A DNA stretch of 64,000 nucleotides from Thainema sp966674685 (GTDB lineage Bacteria > Cyanobacteriota > Cyanobacteriia > Phormidesmidales > Phormidesmidaceae): contig CBKWJC010000002.1 of the NCBI GenBank assembly GCA_966674685.1, forward strand, positions 82,700-146,699, in the 5' to 3' direction. Below the pieces are notes generated by a model, which did not search any database, was not told the origin of the DNA, and saw nothing but the letters and a program-made list of their open reading frames with translations. The translations under genes were made by a program, and so were the position numbers. Positions 1-8,024 of this stretch are shown here, one piece after another. Within the stretch, counting starts at the first letter, position 1, and each line of letters opens with the position of its first letter.

Positions 1-55
1 CCATGAAAGCGCGTCAAGTGATCAAAGTTGCGATCGCGCCCTAATTCATCCTCCC

Positions 56-122
56 GTAGAGGCAGGTTTGGCTAGCAGATAGCGAAACCCAACTAGAATT
101 GTTAGCCAAAACCTGCCCCTAC
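56..122. repeat. Imperfect inverted repeat, REP-like
   Basis: The left arm (GTAGAGGCAGGTTTGGCTAG) is mirrored by a right arm ending in CCTGCCCCTAC with a loop of about 24 bases. It resembles the inverted repeat at 18209-18275, which has GTAGGGGCGGGTTT / AAAACCCGCC arms, so both probably belong to one dispersed palindromic family. It lies just downstream of the gene ending at 132 and could also act as its terminator. Confidence 0.55.
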
Positions 123-131
123 CCAAAGGCA

Positions 132-728
132 TCACTTACCCATATTGCGTTTCATCTCGTTCAGCTCATCTTCCATTTCCCACTGGCGGAACTGAGCCTC
201 TAGAGGGTCAGCCGCAGTCCGCGTGGAACGATAGGACGACGCCCCATAATCTGCCGAGGGGTTCCAGTTGGTTGACCAGCTTGCCGCCTGTGCCGCCTGT
301 GCCGCCCGTGCTGCTTCCACTTCCTGAAGCTTGGCTTTTACTTCTTTCCGCCGCGTTTGAATACGCTTATACAGCTCTTTGGTCTGCTGAATCCGGTCTT
401 TAATCCCGGTCATTTGTCCCCAAAGCTGGTTGCCCTCTCGCAAAAGTGCCGCTTCACGCTCTTCAGCAGGTTTAACCAGATCCCATCGCTGAGCCGTTTT
501 TGCTTTTTCAATCCGGACATGCCACCGCTGCACTTCTTGTGCGGTGCTTAGAATACTGGCCTCGGTGTTTTTCTCCTGACGCTGCAAATCTGCAATTAGC
601 CGTAGCGTATCGGCTTCCTGCTCCCGTAGCTGCTCGTCGATAGCCTGTAGTTCTAGGTGCGGATTATTGCGGAGAAATTCTTCGAGCCGCGTTTCTAGAA
701 AACGGCTGAAATCTTCAAATAAACCCAT
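132..728 (-). CDS. Coiled-coil conserved cyanobacterial protein (TIGR04376-like)
   Basis: A 198-residue soluble protein. It opens with MGLFEDFSRFLETRLEEFLR and then is almost wholly charged alpha helix (about residues 25-145), which should form long coiled coils. This is followed by an Ala/Gln and Ser/Tyr-rich linker and a short acidic C-terminal helix. Length and the opening residues fit the cyanobacterial family I recall as TIGR04376; the resemblance to PspA/IM30 is only in general style. No catalytic motif is visible and the function is unknown. It is separated by about 165 bases from the next minus-strand gene upstream, so co-transcription is possible but not shown. Confidence 0.8.
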   Translation of the reverse strand: MGLFEDFSRFLETRLEEFLRNNPHLELQAIDEQLREQEADTLRLIADLQRQEKNTEASILSTAQEVQRWHVRIEKAKTAQRWDLVKPAEEREAALLREGNQLWGQMTGIKDRIQQTKELYKRIQTRRKEVKAKLQEVEAARAAQAAQAASWSTNWNPSADYGASSYRSTRTAADPLEAQFRQWEMEDELNEMKRNMGK

Positions 729-894
729 AACACAAGCTCCTAGCAGCAGTCAGCGTTGGTTAGACAACAAGCATTCCAGATCGTGAGCGGTCAAGTTGGT
801 AATGAACTGATTCGCCCACTGTCTTGTTTACACCTTTTACACCTTAACCTGCCACTGCCAAAGGTTACTGGATCAGGGTTACTGGATCACGGGC

Positions 895-2049
895 TTAAAA
901 CTTTTGGCCAACGAAAACTGAACGAATTTCACCGTTGCGACGAATGATCGCTTCTTGATTGGACACCGTCACCAATGTCCAGCCGCTGGATGCGATCGCT
1001 TCTCCAGCAAAGAACCGCTGTGTAACGCCATCAATGTCAAACAGCGCCGCTGAGCGATCGCCCAGTTCCATAATGCCGACCAGTGTATGGTTGCTGACGG
1101 GAGCTGTAGACGTTCCAGATGCCGCTGCCTGTTGATCGCTGTTGGCAGGGGGATTGGTGGTGGCACTATTGCTAGCAGCGGAACCACCGCTGGGAGACGG
1201 CAGCGATGAGGTGACGTTGCCATAGGTTTCAGCAATATTGCGAAACGGTATGGTTCCAGGAGCCGTTGCTGTCGCTGTTCCTGATGCACTGCCGGGTGGT
1301 TGATAAAGCGGCACGTATACCCGCTCAATGCTGCGCTGCCCTGAACCCGATCCTTGCGGAATCAGTGGTTGTCCGGTGCTGCTGCCTGGAACGAGAACAG
1401 GAGGCAGTGAACTAGATGTCGTGGCCGTTGCTCCGGCTGCTCCAGCCGAATTGGCATTAGCTGTGGGAGGCTGCATCGCCGCACGCCGATCAATCATCTC
1501 CAAGGAGCGATCGAGATAGGCTAAAAATTCAGCATCTGATTGAGCTTGAATTTCTTCGGGGGATAAGCGGGGATTGCTGCTAGTGGTCGGCGCACCCTGA
1601 GAATTTTGTCGATTTGAGAGCCAAATGCCAGCAGTTAGCACCAGCGCTGTAAAAGCGGCTCCTAACAGCAGAAAGTCGAGTCGTCGCTCCCGCCGTTTAG
1701 CTTTTTCCAACTCATCGCGAATTAACGCTAACTCTGAGCTACTCTCGTCGTCCTCAATTTTCGTTAACGCCGAGGAAGGATGGGTTAAGGCCGCAGGCAG
1801 AACAATCTGAGGAGTGGCAATCAGTTCTGGTTCTTCAACCTGCGCTGTCTCAGTGGGCAGTTCTAAACCTTCGTCAAGGGCATACTCCACATCGTTAAAC
1901 AGCTCGTCCATTAATCCATTGGCATAGCTGTCCATCAGAGTGGACGCATCAGGGACTTCAATGCCGGACACCGTATTAGGCGCTGTATGGGACGCTGTGG
2001 TGTCGGGAGTGACGGCGGATTCAGGATAGGTGCTGACGTCTTTGGACAT
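895..2049 (-). CDS. Membrane-anchored protein with GspC/PilP-like C-terminal domain
   Basis: A 384-residue protein in three parts. An acidic N-terminal region (1-110) is followed by a basic stretch (117-123) and one transmembrane helix at about 125-144. Next comes a long low-complexity Ser/Pro/Gly/Thr linker (about 145-315). A compact C-terminal domain of about 65 residues has the pattern LVGIMELGDRSAALF...GVTQRFFAGEAI...GWTL...AIIRRNGE. That alternation of small beta strands resembles the homology region of type II secretion GspC or type IV pilus PilP, which carries signals between inner-membrane and outer-membrane parts. By topology the linker and domain would be periplasmic. Assignment to GspC/PilP is inference; no other secretion gene is nearby. 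Confidence 0.7.
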   Translation of the reverse strand: MSKDVSTYPESAVTPDTTASHTAPNTVSGIEVPDASTLMDSYANGLMDELFNDVEYALDEGLELPTETAQVEEPELIATPQIVLPAALTHPSSALTKIEDDESSSELALIRDELEKAKRRERRLDFLLLGAAFTALVLTAGIWLSNRQNSQGAPTTSSNPRLSPEEIQAQSDAEFLAYLDRSLEMIDRRAAMQPPTANANSAGAAGATATTSSSLPPVLVPGSSTGQPLIPQGSGSGQRSIERVYVPLYQPPGSASGTATATAPGTIPFRNIAETYGNVTSSLPSPSGGSAASNSATTNPPANSDQQAAASGTSTAPVSNHTLVGIMELGDRSAALFDIDGVTQRFFAGEAIASSGWTLVTVSNQEAIIRRNGEIRSVFVGQKF

Positions 2050-2558
2050 CGGTGGTTAACGAATAGAGTGCAACGAATATAAAGCTGGAATATCAAGTTT
2101 GGCTGGAAGCTATCTTTCGACGCAAAGCCTGTAGTACAAGCTTTGCGGGAAAACAGTCGGGTTCTTACATACAAACTTGGTGCAAAAGCTACCTGAAACG
2201 GTAATCAAAGGTGCTGAAATCGTCAATAGCGATCGCAGATTATTTTCGATACTTCAGTTAGGTTATTTACGTAATTGGCTTCAGGATAGCCAAACTTTGC
2301 CAGGATAGTTCAGCGGTGGCTAAAACTGTAGCAACGGATGACTAAAGTGACTCAGGTGCGATCGCAATTACTAACCAAACTTAACCAAAGCAAAAGGTGA
2401 TCTGCGGCTGAGTTGCCGACAGATCACCTGATTTGGGAAGTAAAGGCTGTAGAGGGAGCGAGGGGGATGTTTAGGGTTGAATTCTAAGTGTTTAGTTTTG
2501 AATGACTTAACCCAAAATTCAAATTTTAGAACTCAACACTTAATCCTCAGCACTCTTC
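2050..2558. other. Non-coding spacer with hairpins
   Basis: No credible gene. At 2395-2429 an inverted repeat (AGGTGATCTG ... CAGATCACCT) could terminate the carotenoid oxygenase transcript coming from the right. Around 2478-2545 there is an imperfect AT-rich inverted repeat (TAAGTGTT...AACACTTA). The 2050-2300 part should hold the promoter of the gene at 895-2049, but no convincing -10/-35 pair was singled out. Confidence 0.5.
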
Positions 2559-4058
2559 CTACTCCATAAAACTAGTCGCGGTAAAAAAGCCGTGTAGGCT
2601 ATAAGGCACGTGGTGCTTGAGTTTGAGTGTAGCAACTGGGCCGCGGATCAAGTCGTTGCTGTCCAAAATGACGATGTCGGTGCGTTGCCGTTCGGCGTTG
2701 TAGACAAAGCCAATCAGCCAACCGTCGTCTTCGCGGTCAGCACCGGGACGGGGCACAAAGTTGGGCTCGCCCGTAAAACCGCGCGGGGCGGCGCTCCAGA
2801 TTTGCTGCTCTCCGGTTTCCAGATCGACTTTCATGTAGGCTTGCAGCGGTGCGTTGCCGTGGGGTCGATTGGCGGCTCCCATAAACAGGTAGCGGTAGGG
2901 GTGTCCGGCTCGGTCGGGATGCAGCAGGGGGAATTCGCAGCAGCGGCTGACCAGGCATTCCGAGGTAACGGATTTTTGGTCTACGTCAATTCGAAAGCGC
3001 CAAAGCTGACCTTCGGGCACTGCTTCAAAGTCAACTTCTTTATAGTTGGTATCCGTCTCAACCTGAGGGAAAGACGCATAGCAAACGGAGTCCAGAATCA
3101 CCTGTCCTGCTTGCTCAAAGGCCGTGGCGTGGTGGAAAACAAAGTATGGATCAACATCCACGATGGTCATCTCGCCTTCGCCATAGCGGGGAATCAGGAC
3201 GATTTGACCGGGCTTGTTCTTCTCAAAGCTGATGCACTGTGCGGCACCCTTCATACCCAACAGGAACGGCAGCGGGTTAAACGAAATTGGATTTTGATAG
3301 AAGATGTAGTAGTTGGGCGTCAGGGCAAAATCGTGCAGAAAGGCGAAGCCGGGGACGCTGTGGGACGACTGATGGAACAGTTTACCTTGCGGATCGAACT
3401 CGTACATCGTAATCGTGCTGGATAGTCCGGGCTTGACGCCAAAGCCAACTAAGCTGGGCTGACCACCGATGCGATCGCAACTGGGGTCGATGCGGGGATG
3501 AGCGGTAAATGACTGTTCCTCTTCCAGCACACCGTCGAGCGTATCGCGACCGATGGTTTCCAGCGTATGAGGATTAATCTGATGGGGATTGCCGCCTTCC
3601 CAAAGAGCGAGCAGCTTATCGCCCCAGTACATCATGCTGGTGTTGGCAATATTTTTCCGGTTGAGGTCAAAGGCATTGGCTAGCCAGCCACCGGGTTTTT
3701 GAGTGCCGAATACGCCCCGATACAAAGGCTTCCCTGCTTGCTGTTCTTCCACGTATGCCTTTGTCCGCACATAGCGATTGCGATAAAAGGCGCGACCGTC
3801 GCGAAATGCGATCGCGTTGACCATGCCATCGCCATCGAAGGGATGATGCACCGGGTATTTGGGATTACCTGCCACTTCGAGCAGACCTGGACCAACCCGG
3901 AAGATTGTACCCTCCAGCTCCGGCGGAATCTGACCTTCAATGTCTTCGACCGGATAGGCATATTCTTCAGTTTGTGAACGATAGCCGCTGGCCCAGTCTT
4001 CGCGGGTATAGGAACGATCGGGCTGGGTTGCATAGGTGGAATTCGGTAGAGTTTGCAT
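2559..4058 (-). CDS. Carotenoid cleavage oxygenase (retinal-forming type)
   Basis: About 499 residues, the usual length for cyanobacterial apocarotenoid-15,15'-oxygenases, non-haem Fe(II) enzymes that split (apo)carotenoids to retinal-type aldehydes. The four iron-binding histidines expected in this beta-propeller family can be placed in SFTAHPRI, FLHDFALTP, FVFHHATAFE and the C-terminal PYSLHGFF; EGTIFRVGPG near residue 50 is also typical. The ATG at 4058 is preferred to a GTG at 4070 because a GGAG sequence sits about 14 bases upstream of the ATG but too close to the GTG. The upstream neighbour on the same strand, 127 bases away, is a BT1-type transporter. Substrate (beta-apocarotenals or whole carotenoids) cannot be read from sequence. 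Confidence 0.9.
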   Translation of the reverse strand: MQTLPNSTYATQPDRSYTREDWASGYRSQTEEYAYPVEDIEGQIPPELEGTIFRVGPGLLEVAGNPKYPVHHPFDGDGMVNAIAFRDGRAFYRNRYVRTKAYVEEQQAGKPLYRGVFGTQKPGGWLANAFDLNRKNIANTSMMYWGDKLLALWEGGNPHQINPHTLETIGRDTLDGVLEEEQSFTAHPRIDPSCDRIGGQPSLVGFGVKPGLSSTITMYEFDPQGKLFHQSSHSVPGFAFLHDFALTPNYYIFYQNPISFNPLPFLLGMKGAAQCISFEKNKPGQIVLIPRYGEGEMTIVDVDPYFVFHHATAFEQAGQVILDSVCYASFPQVETDTNYKEVDFEAVPEGQLWRFRIDVDQKSVTSECLVSRCCEFPLLHPDRAGHPYRYLFMGAANRPHGNAPLQAYMKVDLETGEQQIWSAAPRGFTGEPNFVPRPGADREDDGWLIGFVYNAERQRTDIVILDSNDLIRGPVATLKLKHHVPYSLHGFFTATSFME

Positions 4059-4185
4059 GTGCGATCGCACTCCAATTCATCAACAACGAATAGTCAAAAC
4101 GGAAGTCAAAAAAGGGGTTAACCGAGACTCTGTCTCGATTTCAATTCAACTCAAAACTCAAATCAGAATTCATGTTTTATGAGCA

Positions 4186-5697
4186 TCACGCGTCGGCTTC
4201 ATCTGGCGGGGCTGGCGTATTTTTGCCTGACGCATTTGTGCCTGCTGACGTCAAAATTTCAACGGGTGCATCAATGGGTACCCGCTCGGCCAAGTTTGGC
4301 GTTTGCAGCCCGCTGGCATCGATGGCTGATTCAACTGCTGGCTGTAGATTCGGAGTGTGATCCGATGATTCTCCCGTGTCACCATCGTCACCACCAGCAC
4401 TGGCATCCGGTAGCCAGCCCAACAGCGGTAGCGGCAGCAGCGTACTGAGATTTGTCAGCACCACCAGCAGCCAGAGCTTATCGAACTGGTTTTCGGTAAT
4501 GCCAAACAGGTGCATCAGTCCCGCGCCAAACTCGTAGGACAGCAGACCCGCCAGGTTTGTCACCGACATCAACAGGGCAAACAGGGTTGCTTCCACTCCC
4601 GGCGGACAAAGCCGCGCCGCCAGTACCAATACGGGCATAAAGGCGATTTCGCCCATAACGGTGAGAATCAAACTGTCGCCCAGGCTGAACCAGTGGTCGT
4701 CAATGCCGATCGCCCGATTAGCATGAGTCACCAGCAGCAGTGTTGTCATGCCCAAAAGGGCGGATAACACTGTTGTCCAGCCAAAAATGGTGCGAAACGG
4801 CACTGCCTTGAGAAAGCGCTGAAAAATCCAGATACCTGCGATCGCGGCGATGCTCGTCACTAGCCGCACTCGACCGAGAAATTCAGGTTGAAACCCTAGT
4901 TCATTGGTGGTGAAAAAGAAAAAGGCAGAATCTGCGGTCGGTGTTGCCTGCCAGAGAAATAAGAACGCAGTCGGCATCCAGATCGACTTTTTGCTGACGG
5001 CCTGCTTGAGCTGTTTAACCTGTCCCCAAATGACAGAAAAATTGGCAGGTTCGGTTACAGGGGACTCGTCAATTAACCAAGCAACGGCAGCCACCAGCAG
5101 CGGAAACGTCGCGGTGATGCCAAATACCACGCTGACGCTAAACTGCTCCAGCAGAAATCCGCTGAGATAAGCCGTGACCAAACCACCAAAGGCCGATGTG
5201 CCCCAGCACAGCGACTGCAATGAACCAATTTGGCTTTGCGACTCCGATCGCGCCCGCTCAACCACCAGAGAGTCCACAATCACGTCGCTAATCGCCACCG
5301 ACAGGGATGTCGCTAAAATCGCCAGCGTCGCCGCCCACACTGTATGTACAACGGTAGCCAGCGCAATCCAAGATCCTGCGCCTAAAATGCCTGACAGGAT
5401 GAGATAGGGACGGCGACGGTAGCGAAATAGGGGAAATCCGTCCGAAATAAAGCCAAACAGCGGCTTAATCGTCCACGGCAGCGAAGCAATTCCCATCAGT
5501 GCCGACACAGCGGCTGGACTCATGGCAATGTCATCTTTCAGGAAAAAGCTCACGGCCAACCGAGCCAGTCCCAAAATGCCCTGCACAAAGTAGACCATCA
5601 GGATGGCAACCAGTTCGGTACTTAGCTCGTTGCCAAACAGTAACCGCCGCGAAACGGTGTCTTTCAGCCGGGTTAAGTCGAACGGAGACGCTGTCAT
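4186..5697 (-). CDS. BT1-family (folate/biopterin) transporter
   Basis: A polytopic membrane protein of about 503 residues with roughly 12 hydrophobic helices. The segments LSTELVAILMVYFVQGILGLAR, PWTIKPLFGFISDGFP and RYRRRPYLILSG are characteristic of the BT1/FBT branch of the major facilitator superfamily, which moves folates or biopterins across membranes. The C-terminal ~70 residues form an acidic, Ser/Thr-rich cytoplasmic tail that is longer than usual. The start at 5697 (MTASPFDLTR) is preferred; a TTG at 5724 has an AGGAAAG box but only one base away. It is followed on the same strand by the carotenoid oxygenase. The true substrate of cyanobacterial members is often untested. Confidence 0.85.
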   Translation of the reverse strand: MTASPFDLTRLKDTVSRRLLFGNELSTELVAILMVYFVQGILGLARLAVSFFLKDDIAMSPAAVSALMGIASLPWTIKPLFGFISDGFPLFRYRRRPYLILSGILGAGSWIALATVVHTVWAATLAILATSLSVAISDVIVDSLVVERARSESQSQIGSLQSLCWGTSAFGGLVTAYLSGFLLEQFSVSVVFGITATFPLLVAAVAWLIDESPVTEPANFSVIWGQVKQLKQAVSKKSIWMPTAFLFLWQATPTADSAFFFFTTNELGFQPEFLGRVRLVTSIAAIAGIWIFQRFLKAVPFRTIFGWTTVLSALLGMTTLLLVTHANRAIGIDDHWFSLGDSLILTVMGEIAFMPVLVLAARLCPPGVEATLFALLMSVTNLAGLLSYEFGAGLMHLFGITENQFDKLWLLVVLTNLSTLLPLPLLGWLPDASAGGDDGDTGESSDHTPNLQPAVESAIDASGLQTPNLAERVPIDAPVEILTSAGTNASGKNTPAPPDEADA

Positions 5698-5897
5698 GTA
5701 AAAAGTTTTGTAAAGAAATTTCAACTTTCCTCATGATAGCCTTGTTGTCCAATCAGGGTTTGGATCGATGGTTAGATTATGCTTTTTCGGCATCAGCTAA
5801 TGAGATCACATCGATCTGACACAGATCATTGATCTGATAGGCAAAGTTGCGGATAATGAAAAGAATATGAAAACCGATCGCAAGCAGCCATTTTTCT

Positions 5898-6326
5898 GTG
5901 ACTGGATTATCTTCTCCACCGCCAACCACCCAGCTCATTCCTGAGCCGATTGCTGAACTCGCTTCTGATGCCGATCTAACAGACAATTCCCAATCTGTGG
6001 CCGATCGACTCCCTTCATCAAATCAGTCCGCTCCACGGCGTCCATCTGGAGCATTTCAGGTTTTTCTGTCAACGTTTGTCACTATTTTGTTTGCCGAGTT
6101 AGGCGATAAAACCCAGCTCACGACGCTGCTGATGAGCGCCGAGTCTCACTCTCCCTGGATTGTCTTTTTGGGAGCAGGTTCTGCGCTAATTGCGACGAGT
6201 CTCTTTGGCGTCTTGCTGGGCCGCTGGCTCTCGACGCGGGTATCACCCCGGACGATTGAAACCGCGGCTGGGGCAACGCTGCTCCTGATCGCGGTACTGC
6301 TGCTGTGGGATATCACTCATCTGTAA
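5898..6326 (+). CDS. TMEM165/GDT1 family half-exchanger, first half
   Basis: 142 residues from a GTG start. A polar N-terminal stretch of about 50 residues precedes three hydrophobic helices carrying the family signature ELGDKTQL in the first helix. TMEM165/GDT1 (UPF0016) proteins exchange Mn2+/Ca2+ for protons and normally have two copies of this three-helix unit; this gene has one, and the second lies 37 bases downstream. In cyanobacteria such proteins supply or export manganese at the thylakoid or plasma membrane, and split two-gene versions are known. The two products probably act as a heterodimer (inference). An in-frame ATG at 5856 is blocked by a TGA, so the GTG or a later codon must be used. 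Confidence 0.85.
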   Translation: MTGLSSPPPTTQLIPEPIAELASDADLTDNSQSVADRLPSSNQSAPRRPSGAFQVFLSTFVTILFAELGDKTQLTTLLMSAESHSPWIVFLGAGSALIATSLFGVLLGRWLSTRVSPRTIETAAGATLLLIAVLLLWDITHL

Positions 6327-6363
6327 CACATATATTTTCGACCTTCATATCTCAGGTGTCAGT

Positions 6364-6654
6364 ATGGACTGGAATTTGCTTGGACTAAGCTTTGTGGCAG
6401 TTTTTTTGTCTGAGTTGGGCGATAAAAGCCAGCTAGCTGCGATCGCACTTGGCGGCAGTTCCAAACATCCGAAGGCGGTTTTTCTGGGCACGGCTAGCGC
6501 TCTGGTTTTGACCAGCTTTTTAGGCGTTTGGCTGGGTGAAGGTGCAGCTCAGCTTTTGCCGACCTACTTTGTGAAAGCTGCGGCTGCAGTTGGATTTGCC
6601 ATCTTGGGCGTGCGGCTTCTGTGGCCAGGTGTGGCTGAGGTAGAAGAAGACTAA
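6364..6654 (+). CDS. TMEM165/GDT1 family half-exchanger, second half
   Basis: 96 residues that are nearly all membrane: three helices, with the signature SELGDKSQLAAIAL in the first and a short acidic C-terminus. It supplies the second ELGDK(S/T)QL unit that full-length members of this cation/proton exchanger family carry in one chain. The 37-base spacing to the upstream half argues for one operon and matched stoichiometry. The full protein would need both halves in opposite membrane orientation, which the odd number of helices per half allows. Confidence 0.87.
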   Translation: MDWNLLGLSFVAVFLSELGDKSQLAAIALGGSSKHPKAVFLGTASALVLTSFLGVWLGEGAAQLLPTYFVKAAAAVGFAILGVRLLWPGVAEVEED

Positions 6655-6968
6655 TCGAGTGTCGGTATGGGTTGAGCGCAGTTATCCGATCCCCCGCTGT
6701 CGCCGCCCCCTTGAAAAAGGGGCTATTTCAACGCTAGCTTCGAGTCTCTCTTGTCATCAGCGCAGCCATGCCCGAAGGACTATGGGGGATTTAGGGAAAT
6801 CGAGCAGAGTTTCACGCTAAGTAAGGACGTACACCGTAGGCTTTTCTAACTTGATGCAAGAAAAGATGCAAGAAAAAAGGGGTGATGCTTATGCATCGCC
6901 CCTTTCCTCTATCTCAGGAAGATTAACCTACGAAAGACTAATCATTGAGTTGTACTTGGACAGGTATC
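6655..6968. other. Spacer with REP-like repeats
   Basis: Holds no gene. A diffuse inverted repeat of the widespread cyanobacterial type runs from GATCCCCCGCTG (about 6688) through CCCCCTTGAAAAAGGGG to TATGGGGGATTT (about 6793). A hairpin at 6876-6905 is listed separately. Confidence 0.5.
6876..6905. terminator. Hairpin between convergent genes
   Basis: AAAGGGGTGATGC and GCATCGCCCCTTT pair with one G-T mismatch over 13 bases around a 4-base loop. It lies between the convergent TMEM165 operon and the DUF4149-like gene and could serve both strands. Confidence 0.6.
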
Positions 6969-7508
6969 CTAGCCGAGCAGAAGCTGATTCGTGGAACCCT
7001 CGTCATCAGCCCGGAAGCCAACTAGCCGTACCAGTGCCGCTGCTGCCACCAGCTTGATAACTTCGAGTAGCCAATATTCGACATGGAGCCGATTCATGGC
7101 GGCGGGAACTTCTGCGATCGCATCAAACGGCTGAAGCTGTAGACCCAAACTGCTCATTTCTGGCGTGAGTCCATAGGTATAAATGACTGCGATTGAAAAC
7201 AGCAAACCTGCGATCGCAAGTATGTGTTTGGTTTGAGATTTGATGGCTGATTTACTAGCTGCATTGAAACCCCAATTTGCTAAAGCAATTGTTAAAATTG
7301 TTGCTCCGCAAACCAGTTCTAAACGATTAAATACTCCAAATATTGAATAACCAGCTGATGCAAAGCCAGACTCAGCCATCATGCCTGATGCGTATAGACT
7401 TGGCATGATCACAAAGTCCAGTAAAATGCTGCTGCTTAGCCAAAATAAAAGGCTAACAATTAGCACGTTGTGCCAGGTCGAGCGTTTTGACCAAAACTGA
7501 GAAAACAT
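6969..7508 (-). CDS. DUF4149-like integral membrane protein
   Basis: 179 residues with four hydrophobic helices. FNRLELVCGATI in the middle and MNRLHVEYWLLEVIKL near the C-terminus match the repeated (F/M)NRLxxxY/E signature of the DUF4149/TMEM205-like family, whose biochemical role is unknown. The last ~12 residues are polar. It is transcribed alone, divergently from the copper ATPase gene across a 516-base spacer. Identification rests on motif memory, not on an alignment. Confidence 0.75.
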   Translation of the reverse strand: MFSQFWSKRSTWHNVLIVSLLFWLSSSILLDFVIMPSLYASGMMAESGFASAGYSIFGVFNRLELVCGATILTIALANWGFNAASKSAIKSQTKHILAIAGLLFSIAVIYTYGLTPEMSSLGLQLQPFDAIAEVPAAMNRLHVEYWLLEVIKLVAAAALVRLVGFRADDEGSTNQLLLG

Positions 7509-8024
7509 AATGACGTACTCGTTTTTATGATGAGTTATGAGCTTACGTTTAGCTTATCGAATCTATGGAGTGTTTACAGTGAACTATTCTTGCGAAAACC
7601 GAACCAAGAAACGTTACTTGAATTTACATAATGTTGAAGTGATGACTAATAGCGACTGAGTTCGTAATATTTGCGAAATATTTGCTAATTAATTAACTGT
7701 ATTTTGCCAGCTAAAACAGCTTGTTACGTCAAAATAGATCTCCGAAAATAGCTGACATGGCTGCGATACAGCCAAATGGTTCGTTCCTCTCGTTCAACAC
7801 ATGAATGTTCAAGTTGCTATTATTTTGCTTCGGTTATCCTCACCGTCGCAGTGACTGAAATGCTAAATATTTCTTAGTGATTTGTGTGCGCTGGCTTCAT
7901 CCTTCGTCATACTTTATAGAGCTGTTGTGCCGACTCGCCGCTTAGAATGCCCCCTTTTGGTTGAGGTGGCGTCTTTGTCTTCAGCGCTAAACCTTTGATA
8001 TGAATTTGCACGGATTGGACTTAC
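7509..8024. other. Divergent intergenic region upstream of copper ATPase
   Basis: 516 bases with no convincing gene; it is AT-rich between about 7550 and 7760. It must contain the promoters for the membrane protein on the left and the copper ATPase on the right. No recognisable metal-regulator operator was found by eye. Confidence 0.5.

Noticed and set aside
5725..5897. Possible yybP-ykoY manganese riboswitch before the TMEM165 halves
   Set aside because: The conserved loop sequences of that riboswitch could not be found in the leader.
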